Assembly: GCF_002807665.1 (NCBI RefSeq)
Contig: NZ_PEAY01000003.1
Span: 623,815-687,814 of the forward strand
DNA from: Neoalteromonas facilis
Lineage (GTDB): Bacteria; Pseudomonadota; Gammaproteobacteria; Enterobacterales; Alteromonadaceae
DNA length: 64,000 nt
Reading direction: 5' to 3'
The notes under the pieces are model-generated. The model saw only the letters and a program-made list of their open reading frames with translations, was not told where the DNA came from and did no database searches. Position numbers and translations under genes: made by a program. Position 1 is the stretch's first letter. Each line of letters begins with the position of its first letter. Positions 57,486 through 64,000 of the stretch are shown here, in pieces.

Positions 57486-58248
57486 ATGAAATGAAATCAC
57501 TTTCTGGATAATTCAACTTCAGCGTTTTTAATGCATTTTGTTTGAGTTCATCTAATCCCAACTGATCATAGCTGGCGACCATGATTTCTAAGGCTTGTTG
57601 CACTTGGTCTGAATCAGGGTAGTGCTCTAATACATAACGGCCTCGGTTCGCAGCTGCTACATATGCTTGGCGACGCATATAAAAGCGCGCAATAGCGATT
57701 TCATAGCTGGCCAGACGGTTTTTAATAAATAGCATGCGTTTTTGCGCGTCAGCGGCATACTTGCTATTGGGATATTTCTCTATCAACCGACGGAAATCTT
57801 CAAAAGCTTCGCGTGATTTTGATGGATCTCTGTCGGTGCGATCGATATTCAATAATTCTTGGAACAGATTATTATCTGATTCCATGTTGGTTAAGCCCCG
57901 CATGTAATGAGCGTAATCAACATCTGAATGATTTGGGTTTAGGCGAATGAAACGATCAATCGTCGCCAATGTTTGATCAGCTTTGCCCGATTTATAATGG
58001 CTGTAAATCAAGTCTAACTGAACTTGGTGCGACAATGGGCCGAAAGGAAAACGGCTGTCCAGCGTGCTTAGCGTAGTTGCTGCACCGGCAAAATTGCCGG
58101 CTTCCATTTGACGCTTGGCCTGATCATATAACGATTGAGCGCCTCTATCGGCAGCGATAACTTGTTCTTCATTGTCAGAAGAGCTGCACCCAGAAAGTAA
58201 TAATACTGCTGAAAAACATGCAACTGATAATAGTTGTTGATACTTCAT
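57484..58248 (-). CDS. bamD: Outer-membrane assembly lipoprotein BamD
   Basis: An essential lipoprotein of the BAM complex that folds outer-membrane proteins, 254 residues. The signal peptide ends in a lipobox LLLSGCSSS with Cys at about 21. Several TPR-type helical pairs follow (YDQAKRQMEAGNFAGAATTL, FPFGPLSHQVQLDLIYSHYKSGK, EDFRRLIEKYPNSKYAADAQKRM). It is divergent from rluD, as in E. coli. LspA at the left edge of the window processes lipoproteins like this one. Confidence 0.97.
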   Translation of the reverse strand: MKYQQLLSVACFSAVLLLSGCSSSDNEEQVIAADRGAQSLYDQAKRQMEAGNFAGAATTLSTLDSRFPFGPLSHQVQLDLIYSHYKSGKADQTLATIDRFIRLNPNHSDVDYAHYMRGLTNMESDNNLFQELLNIDRTDRDPSKSREAFEDFRRLIEKYPNSKYAADAQKRMLFIKNRLASYEIAIARFYMRRQAYVAAANRGRYVLEHYPDSDQVQQALEIMVASYDQLGLDELKQNALKTLKLNYPESDFIS

Positions 58249-58360
58249 TAACCCTGTCCTGTCTGGCTATTAATTCGATTGCCATTCGATAATGCGGCGT
58301 ATTCTAACGCATTGCATGACATAATTCCTACTGATAAACCCACTTCTCTACGAATGAATT

Positions 58361-58369
58361 TGCTATAAT
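58361..58369 (+). promoter_or_regulatory. Extended -10 promoter of rluD
   Basis: TGCTATAAT (58361-58369) is a perfect extended -10 followed by GCGCC. No good -35 is seen, which is normal for extended -10 promoters. It lies 26 bases before the rluD ATG. Confidence 0.6.
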
Positions 58370-58395
58370 GCGCCAAACACTAGTGTAAGGTTATT

Positions 58396-59376
58396 ATGAG
58401 CGAAACCACTACAGCAATTCATTTAACAGCGGACACGGACTTATCAGTCCATGGTTTACGCTTAGATCAAGCAATTGCTAATTTGTTCCCAGAATATTCA
58501 CGTTCAAAGCTAAAAGCTTGGATCCTTGATGGTTGTGTAAAGATCGACGGCGATGTTTGCATTATTCCCAGACAAAAATTGCAAGGTTTTGAGTCAATAG
58601 AAATCGATGCTAAGGCTGAAATCCAAGTCAGCCACGAAGCGCAAGAAATAGCACTCGATGTAGTGTATGAAGATGACCATATTTTGGTGATCAATAAACC
58701 CGCTGATTTGATCGTGCATCCTGGGGCAGGTAATCCAACCGGCACCATATTGAATGCATTGTTGGCCAAAGTCCCCAATATTAACACTGTGCCACGAGCA
58801 GGTATCGTACACCGCCTCGATAAAGATACGACAGGGTTGATGGTTATTGCGAAAACGCTGGAGGCGCAAACACATTTAGTGGATCAATTACAAACACGTA
58901 CTATGAGTCGTGAGTACGAAGCGGTAGTCATTGGTACTCTCGTCGCAGGTGGGCTGGTGGATGAGCCGATTGGTCGTCACCCAACTAAGCGCACTTTGAT
59001 GGCGGTCAGAGAGTCGGGTAAGCCAGCAGTGACACATTATCGTGTTATGAAGAAATTCCGCGCACACACGCATTTACGTTTAAAACTTGAATCGGGTCGA
59101 ACTCACCAAATTCGCGTGCACATGGCGCATATAAAACATCCAATAGTCGGTGATCCAGTCTATGGCGGACGCCCTCGCATGCCTAAAGGTGCAGATGAAA
59201 GTCTTATTCAAGCGATCCGTCAATTTAAACGACAAGCGCTACACGCGGCACAATTGTCATTGTACCACCCTGTGACGGAAGAATGGATGACATGGCAAGC
59301 CCCACTTCCTGACGATATGCGCTCATTGCTCACTTTGCTGGACACAGATACTCAACAATTTGGATTGGATGACTAA
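58396..59376 (+). CDS. rluD: 23S rRNA pseudouridine synthase D
   Basis: Converts U1911, U1915 and U1917 of 23S rRNA helix 69 to pseudouridine, 326 residues. An N-terminal S4 domain (GLRLDQAIANLFPEYSRSKLKAWI) is followed by the catalytic domain, with the active Asp in HRLDKDTTGLMVIAKT (near residue 140) and the LKLESGRTHQIRVHMAHIKHPIVGDPVYGG block. It overlaps pgeF by 8 bases. The bamD/rluD-pgeF-clpB order is as in E. coli. Confidence 0.97.
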   Translation: MSETTTAIHLTADTDLSVHGLRLDQAIANLFPEYSRSKLKAWILDGCVKIDGDVCIIPRQKLQGFESIEIDAKAEIQVSHEAQEIALDVVYEDDHILVINKPADLIVHPGAGNPTGTILNALLAKVPNINTVPRAGIVHRLDKDTTGLMVIAKTLEAQTHLVDQLQTRTMSREYEAVVIGTLVAGGLVDEPIGRHPTKRTLMAVRESGKPAVTHYRVMKKFRAHTHLRLKLESGRTHQIRVHMAHIKHPIVGDPVYGGRPRMPKGADESLIQAIRQFKRQALHAAQLSLYHPVTEEWMTWQAPLPDDMRSLLTLLDTDTQQFGLDD

Positions 59377-60118
59377 GCCAGATTTCTACAAAAAGGTTGA
59401 ATGGTCAGCACCCTCGCATGTGCTGGCTTATACGACTTTTCGCTCAGGAGGGATGAGTGAAGGGCCTTATGCAAGTTTAAACGTGGGCAACCATGTTGGT
59501 GATAAGCTTGCTCATGTTGACCACAACCGCTCTCTTTTGCCCTTTAGTCAGCAAATTCATTGGCTAAACCAAACGCATAGCAATCATGTCATTGAGTTGC
59601 CTGCGAAAGAACACAATGCTGATGCGACATTCACATCTCAAGCCGGCGTCATGTGTGCGGTAATGACCGCCGATTGTGTGCCAGTGTTACTGACCGATAC
59701 TAAAGGTGAAATTGTTGCGGCAGTGCATGCGGGTATGAAAGGGTTAAAAGACCAGATAATTGTCAACACGGTAGATAAAGCCTTTAATAATGTTAGTCGC
59801 AATCAGATCATTGCATGGGTCGGTCCGCACATTGGCGTTTGTCACTACGAAATCAGCGAAAAGGAAGCATTACCTTTTTCCAATATTGCGAGCGCTTCTT
59901 CGCCCAGTGTTAATCCGGGAAAAGTGATGTTGAATCTAGGCGTTATTGCCCAATATCAATTGAATCGCCTTGGCATTGAAACGGTCTTTGACGAAGATCA
60001 ATGTACCTATTGCGAAGACCAACTATTCTTTTCTTATCGTCGAGCGACACACCAAGGTTACAAAAATTGTGGGCGTATGGTATCCACAATAATGTTGCTC
60101 GAAAAATCATCAACTTAG
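59369..60118 (+). CDS. pgeF: Polyphenol oxidase-like / peptidoglycan editing factor PgeF (YfiH)
   Basis: A 249-residue protein of the YfiH/laccase-domain family. In E. coli it hydrolyses wrongly incorporated UDP-MurNAc-L-Ser, keeping peptidoglycan correct. Family landmarks are TTFRSGGMSEGPYASLNVGNHVGD, WLNQTHSNHV, VMTADCVPVLLTD (metal Cys), VAAVHAGMKGL and the C-terminal EDQCTYCEDQLFFSYRR. The start at 59369 overlaps rluD by 8 bases; a TTG 3 codons upstream is possible. Confidence 0.95.
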   Translation: MTKPDFYKKVEWSAPSHVLAYTTFRSGGMSEGPYASLNVGNHVGDKLAHVDHNRSLLPFSQQIHWLNQTHSNHVIELPAKEHNADATFTSQAGVMCAVMTADCVPVLLTDTKGEIVAAVHAGMKGLKDQIIVNTVDKAFNNVSRNQIIAWVGPHIGVCHYEISEKEALPFSNIASASSPSVNPGKVMLNLGVIAQYQLNRLGIETVFDEDQCTYCEDQLFFSYRRATHQGYKNCGRMVSTIMLLEKSST

Positions 60119-60127
60119 TTCTAAAAA

Positions 60128-60156
60128 CTTGAATTTACTCAATTAAATACCCACAT
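60128..60156 (+). promoter_or_regulatory. Candidate heat-shock (sigma-32) promoter of clpB
   Basis: CTTGAA (60128-60133), 16 bases, then CCCACAT (60150-60156) in the 75-base gap before clpB. This fits the sigma-32 consensus CTTGAA-N13-17-CCCCAT with one or two mismatches. clpB is a standard sigma-32 target. Confidence 0.65.
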
Positions 60157-60193
60157 AGATAGTAAGTGATAAAACGTTTATGGGAATGAATAC

Positions 60194-62770
60194 ATGCGTT
60201 TAGATAGATTTACTAGCAAATTCCAAATGGCCATCTCGGATGCGCAGTCGTTGGCATTAGGCCGAGATCATCAATACATTGAACCTGTGCATTTGATGAC
60301 GGCGTTACTCAATCAACAAGGTAGTGTATTACGCACATTGTATGAGCACGCTGGCGTCAATGTTAATAGTTTGCGTTCTGCATTGTCTGAGGCTGTAGAC
60401 CGATTACCACGCGTTGAAGGCGTGGGCGGTGACGTGCAGTTGGCGAAAGACTCAGTGGTGCTGCTGAATCTATGCGACAAGATCGCTCAACAGCGCAAAG
60501 ATGAGTACATCACATCTGAAATTTTCGTTTTGGCCGCTCTGCAGGACAAAGGCAAGCTCGGACAATTATTGAAAGAGTCTGGCGCAACAGAGCAAAACAT
60601 CAATCAAGCGATCGATCGGATACGCGGTGGGCAGAAAGTGACCGATCCCAATGCGGAAGATGTAAGGCAAGCATTAGAAAAATACACCACAGATTTAACA
60701 GAGCGCGCCGAACAAGGGAAATTGGATCCAGTTATCGGTCGAGATGATGAAATTCGTCGTACAGTTCAGGTTTTGCAACGCAGAACGAAGAATAACCCGG
60801 TGCTGATTGGTGAGCCTGGCGTTGGTAAAACAGCGATTGTCGAAGGTTTAGCTCAGCGTATTGTGAATGGCGAGGTGCCAGAAGGCCTTAAGAACAAGCG
60901 AGTATTAGCCCTTGATATGGGCGCGCTAGTCGCAGGTGCCAAATACCGAGGTGAATTTGAAGAGCGTCTAAAAGCGGTGCTTAACGAGCTGTCTAAAGAA
61001 GAAGGGCGAGTTATTTTATTTATTGATGAACTTCATACCATGGTGGGCGCTGGTAAAACGGATGGCGCGATGGATGCAGGTAACTTACTGAAGCCTTCAT
61101 TGGCCAGAGGCGAATTGCACTGTGTTGGCGCCACTACACTGGATGAATATCGTCAATATATCGAAAAAGATGCGGCTCTTGAGCGTCGATTCCAAAAAGT
61201 ATTGGTTGACCAACCTAGCGTTGAAGACACGATTGCCATCTTGCGTGGGCTCAAAGAACGTTACGAGCTGCATCATTCAGTTGATATTACTGACCCTGCG
61301 ATCGTGGCTGCAGCAACCTTGTCTCAACGCTATATCAGTGACAGACAGCTACCAGACAAAGCTATTGATCTAATAGACGAAGCTGCTTCGAGTATTCGTT
61401 TGCAAATGGATTCCAAACCGGAAGAAATGGATCGATTGGAGCGCCGCATTATTCAACTTAAGTTGGAAGAGCAAGCGCTGGCGAAAGAAACGGACGATGC
61501 CAGCCATAAGCGTTTGGAAGTGATTGAGCTTGAACGTGAAAAGCTGGAGATCAAGTACGCAGAGCTAGATGCGGTATGGAAACAAGAAAAAGATGCGATG
61601 CAAGGTACTCAGTCAATTAAGTCTGAGTTGGAACAAGCCAAGTTAGATTTGGAAATTGCGCGCCGCGCGTCTGATTTAAGTCGTATGTCAGAACTTCAAT
61701 ACGGTCGTATTCCTGAGCTAGAGCAGCGTTTGGAAAGAGCATCTGAACAAGAGAATATAGAAACTCAGCTATTAAAGAATAAAGTGACAGACAATGAGAT
61801 TGCTGAAGTGCTGTCTCGTTGGACGGGTATCCCCGTATCAAAAATGCTCGAAGGCGAACGAGATAAATTAATTCGCATGGAAGAGGCACTGCATCACCGA
61901 GTGGTGGGGCAGGATGAAGCAGTAACAGCAGTGTCCAATGCGATACGTCGTTCTCGAGCGGGTTTGGCTGATCCAAACCGTCCGATTGGTTCATTCTTAT
62001 TCTTGGGTCCTACGGGGGTAGGTAAGACTGAACTGTGTAAGTCTTTGGCTAACTTTATGTTTGATTCAGAGCAGGCGATGGTGCGCATTGATATGTCTGA
62101 GTTTATGGAAAAGCACAGTGTGTCTCGATTAGTGGGTGCACCTCCTGGTTACGTGGGTTACGAAGAGGGTGGCTATTTAACCGAAGCCGTACGTCGCAAG
62201 CCATACTCAGTAATTTTATTGGATGAAGTAGAAAAGGCACATCCAGACGTCTTTAATATTTTACTGCAAGTACTGGATGATGGACGTTTGACTGATGGGC
62301 AAGGTAGAACCGTTGATTTCAAAAATACGGTTGTGATCATGACGTCAAATTTAGGCTCTGACATTATTCAAGATAAACATGAAGAAAGTCAGTACGATGA
62401 AATGAAGTCTATGGTGATGTCAGTTGTGGGCCAGCATTTTAGGCCTGAGTTTATAAACCGGGTTGACGATATAGTGGTATTCCACCCACTTGGCCGTGAA
62501 CAGATCAAGTCTATAGCAATGATACAGTTGGCCGGATTACGTCAGCGTCTAGTCGATAAAGGCTACAAATTGGATATTTCCGCCACAGCGCTAGATAAGA
62601 TTGCGGAGGCTGGATTCGACCCTGTGTTTGGCGCAAGACCGCTGAAGCGCGCTATTCAAACGGAAATTGAAAATCCGTTAGCACAACAAATATTATCTGG
62701 ACAGTTGCTACCGGAGAGTACGATTAAGATAGATGTAGACGAGGGTATTGTGAGTTTTAGCTCTCATTAA
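60194..62770 (+). CDS. clpB: ATP-dependent disaggregase ClpB
   Basis: A hexameric AAA+ chaperone that rescues aggregated proteins with DnaK. The 858 residues show the N-terminal Clp domain ([23 protein letters not shown]), NBD1 with Walker [10 protein letters not shown] and [16 protein letters not shown] pore loop ([12 protein letters not shown]), the middle coiled-coil (about 410-530) and NBD2 with [12 protein letters not shown] and the pore GYVGYEEGG. There is no ClpP-binding loop. It is separated from pgeF by a heat-shock type promoter and ends at a strong terminator. Confidence 0.98.
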   Translation: MRLDRFTSKFQMAISDAQSLALGRDHQYIEPVHLMTALLNQQGSVLRTLYEHAGVNVNSLRSALSEAVDRLPRVEGVGGDVQLAKDSVVLLNLCDKIAQQRKDEYITSEIFVLAALQDKGKLGQLLKESGATEQNINQAIDRIRGGQKVTDPNAEDVRQALEKYTTDLTERAEQGKLDPVIGRDDEIRRTVQVLQRRTKNNPVLIGEPGVGKTAIVEGLAQRIVNGEVPEGLKNKRVLALDMGALVAGAKYRGEFEERLKAVLNELSKEEGRVILFIDELHTMVGAGKTDGAMDAGNLLKPSLARGELHCVGATTLDEYRQYIEKDAALERRFQKVLVDQPSVEDTIAILRGLKERYELHHSVDITDPAIVAAATLSQRYISDRQLPDKAIDLIDEAASSIRLQMDSKPEEMDRLERRIIQLKLEEQALAKETDDASHKRLEVIELEREKLEIKYAELDAVWKQEKDAMQGTQSIKSELEQAKLDLEIARRASDLSRMSELQYGRIPELEQRLERASEQENIETQLLKNKVTDNEIAEVLSRWTGIPVSKMLEGERDKLIRMEEALHHRVVGQDEAVTAVSNAIRRSRAGLADPNRPIGSFLFLGPTGVGKTELCKSLANFMFDSEQAMVRIDMSEFMEKHSVSRLVGAPPGYVGYEEGGYLTEAVRRKPYSVILLDEVEKAHPDVFNILLQVLDDGRLTDGQGRTVDFKNTVVIMTSNLGSDIIQDKHEESQYDEMKSMVMSVVGQHFRPEFINRVDDIVVFHPLGREQIKSIAMIQLAGLRQRLVDKGYKLDISATALDKIAEAGFDPVFGARPLKRAIQTEIENPLAQQILSGQLLPESTIKIDVDEGIVSFSSH

Positions 62771-62776
62771 AATAAG

Positions 62777-62807
62777 AAAGCCCATGGTTAAACATGGGCT
62801 TTTTTTT
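62777..62807 (+). terminator. Intrinsic terminator after clpB
   Basis: A 10-bp stem (AAAGCCCATG / CATGGGCTTT) with a 6-base loop is followed by a run of T to 62807, starting 6 bases after the clpB stop. It is a textbook rho-independent terminator. Confidence 0.92.
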
Positions 62808-63000
62808 GTGTAGACATCCGCTGGAACAGGAACCTGGAACTAAAACTGAAAACCACGCACTTATTAAGTACTGCCAAAAAATTATCTAACGATTGAGTTA
62901 GTCGTTTTAGAGAAGCCTCTCTTTATCTGCAAGTGAACGGAAAACCGGGGACTAATAGTAATAGATAATTTTGTATGGCTTAATTGTTGGATCGCTAATG

Positions 63001-63009
63001 TGTTATATT
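63001..63009 (+). promoter_or_regulatory. Candidate extended -10 promoter of pssA
   Basis: TGTTATATT (63001-63009) is a TGn-extended -10, followed by GCGCG, 30 bases before the pssA ATG. The -35 is poor (TAATTG, 17 bases upstream). The rest of the clpB-pssA gap (62808-63000) shows no gene or other clear element. Confidence 0.5.
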
Positions 63010-63039
63010 GCGCGACGTTAATTAACGAGAGAGTTTTGA

Positions 63040-63858
63040 ATGAGTCAGCGAAAAGGTATTTATTTACTTCCTAATTTATTGACAACTGCCGGTTTGTTTT
63101 CGGGTTTCTTTGCAGTTGTGTCTTCTATGAATGGGCGATTCGAAGCGGCCGCTGTCGCGATATTTGTTGCGATGATTTTTGATGGCCTTGATGGCCGGGT
63201 AGCCCGTATTACAAATACACAAAGTGAATTTGGTGCCGAGTACGATTCGATGGCCGATATGGTGTCATTTGGTGTTGCACCTGCATTAGTGGCTTACAAC
63301 TGGGGCCTGACCGGTATGGGCAAACTCGGCTGGCTAGCAGCCTTTATATATGTAGCAGGTGCTGCTCTTCGCTTGGCAAGATTCAATACTCAGGTGGGTA
63401 TCGCTGACAAACGTTTTTTTCAGGGGTTAGCAAGTCCCGCGGCGGCCGCTGTCGTTGCGGGTCTCGTATGGGTAGGTGTTGAGTATGATGTAAATGGCAG
63501 TGACTATGGCTTTATTGTTGCTGTTGTCACAGGCCTTACCGGCTTATTAATGGTTAGTAACTTTAAATATAATTCGTTTAAAGAAGTGAATTGGAGCGGC
63601 AAGGTCCCCTTCGTTGCACTACTATTAATAATGTTGGTCTTTGTGATCGTGGCAACAGAGCCTGCATTAGTATTATTTATCGTTTTTGCTTTATATGCTC
63701 TAGCAGGCCCAATCAACACGTTTCGAACGGTTGAGAAGGTTACATTGAAAGATGTAGTTGGCGACCATGAAGAAGACGCTGACTTCATAGAAAAAGCTGA
63801 AAAGTCATCCGAAACGGCAGATAAAGCACAAAAAAACGCCGAACCGAACAAAGAATGA
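63040..63858 (+). CDS. pssA: CDP-diacylglycerol-serine O-phosphatidyltransferase (type II PssA)
   Basis: Makes phosphatidylserine, the precursor of phosphatidylethanolamine, from CDP-diacylglycerol and serine. The 272 residues are mostly membrane helices (six to eight segments between 8 and 230). The CDP-alcohol phosphotransferase motif D-x2-DG-x2-AR-x8-G-x3-D-x3-D is complete: DGLDGRVARI, then FGAEYDSMAD near residues 46-75. This is the membrane-integrated type, unlike the PLD-type PssA of E. coli. The last 40 residues are a charged tail rich in Glu, Lys and Ala. An AGAGAG ribosome site lies just upstream. Confidence 0.95.
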   Translation: MSQRKGIYLLPNLLTTAGLFSGFFAVVSSMNGRFEAAAVAIFVAMIFDGLDGRVARITNTQSEFGAEYDSMADMVSFGVAPALVAYNWGLTGMGKLGWLAAFIYVAGAALRLARFNTQVGIADKRFFQGLASPAAAAVVAGLVWVGVEYDVNGSDYGFIVAVVTGLTGLLMVSNFKYNSFKEVNWSGKVPFVALLLIMLVFVIVATEPALVLFIVFALYALAGPINTFRTVEKVTLKDVVGDHEEDADFIEKAEKSSETADKAQKNAEPNKE

Positions 63859-63865
63859 CCATTCG

Positions 63866-63900
63866 AACCGCTTTTTTAAAGTTTTTTCAAAAAAGCGGTT
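63866..63900. repeat. A/T-rich hairpin after pssA, abutting an rRNA-type promoter
   Basis: A perfect 12-bp inverted repeat (AACCGCTTTTTT at 63866-63877, AAAAAAGCGGTT at 63889-63900) with an 11-base loop starts 8 bases after the pssA stop. It may end pssA transcription, although the T-runs lie inside the structure. Its A/T tracts sit just upstream of the next promoter, where an UP element would be. Confidence 0.6.
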
Positions 63901-63926
63901 GACCTGAGATGTTAGGTCTGTAGAAT
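63899..63926 (+). promoter_or_regulatory. Probable rRNA operon P1-type promoter
   Basis: TTGACC (63899-63904), a 16-base spacer and TAGAAT (63921-63926) are followed by a GC-rich discriminator (GCGCGCTCGC). The 16-base spacer, GC discriminator and A/T-rich upstream tract are the marks of rRNA P1 promoters under stringent control. The last 75 bases of the window would be the transcribed leader; no mature rRNA or tRNA sequence is reached. Confidence 0.6.
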
Positions 63927-64000
63927 GCGCGCTCGCTTCAACGGGAAGACGAAACAAACAAATCAACGGCAGTGCCAATGATTTGACGGAATCCCTTAGC

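Noticed and set aside
62836..62870. GGAACT in the clpB-pssA gap as a sigma-E -35
   Set aside because: No TC-type -10 occurs at 15-17 bases downstream.

Overview
The window is a contiguous stretch of chromosome from a gammaproteobacterium, most likely a marine member of the Alteromonadales (Alteromonas/Glaciecola-like). This placement is an inference. It rests on E. coli-like gene blocks (nadB / rpoE-rseABC-lepA-lepB-rnc-era; bamD / rluD-pgeF-clpB; ygfZ / sdhE-ygfX), on sodium-type stator genes pomAB next to xseB-ispA-dxs, and on a type IV minor-pilin cluster beside ispH. Coding density is high. I see no phage, insertion sequence, CRISPR array, tRNA gene or integron. Most of the window is core genome, and the less ordinary parts are regulatory or poorly characterised.

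Layout. 1-2.9 kb: 3' end of ileS, then lspA, fkpB and ispH. 3.0-9.7 kb: pilV-pilW-pilX-pilY1-pilE. 9.8-11.0 kb: nadE-glnB (minus). 11.1-11.7 kb: a detached fimT-type pseudopilin. 11.7-14.9 kb: ygfZ-slyD (minus), sdhE-ygfX and a MaoC-like gene. 14.9-25.6 kb: nadB (minus), then rpoE-rseA-rseB-rseC-lepA-lepB-rnc-era-pdxH-yjjV. 25.5-31.4 kb: ytjB (minus), serB, a large two-PilZ protein (minus) and radA. 31.6-35.4 kb: an orphan GAF-GspE/PilB-type ATPase and a membrane diguanylate cyclase. 35.5-38.4 kb: ettA (minus) and a solitary lpxD. 38.5-45.6 kb: glyA-nrdR-ribD-ribE-ribBX, then ribH-nusB-thiL-pgpA. 45.6-48.6 kb: xseB-ispA-dxs (minus). 48.8-50.5 kb: pomA-pomB. 50.5-57.5 kb: a ChrR-type ECF sigma regulon, described below. 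57.5-62.8 kb: bamD (minus), rluD-pgeF-clpB. 63.0-63.9 kb: pssA, followed by what looks like an rRNA-type promoter running off the window end.

Two themes stand out. First, 50.5-57.5 kb is a compact photo-oxidative-stress type unit. It holds an ECF sigma with its ChrR zinc anti-sigma, a lone LON-N domain gene, and a divergent six-gene operon (NTF2-like, SDR, FAD amine-oxidase-like, DUF1365, Cfa-like methyltransferase, EVE). Three transcription units there carry the same candidate promoter, yGATCy-N16-sGTAwm, which would make the locus a self-contained autoregulated circuit. Second, 27-35 kb groups three genes tied to cyclic-di-GMP: a protein with two canonical PilZ motifs, a GAF-fused pilus/secretion ATPase with no pilus genes beside it, and a GGDEF enzyme with intact active and inhibitory sites. 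This could be a c-di-GMP regulated surface or motility module, working with the type IV pilus genes at 3-12 kb and the sodium-driven flagellar stator at 49 kb. The functional link is inferred.

Smaller points of note are a terminator-like hairpin inside the start of rseB, pdxH where recO-pdxJ usually follow era, a RibBX-type enzyme with a degenerate RibA half, and a PilY1 whose von Willebrand domain is split by two tandem beta-rich repeats.
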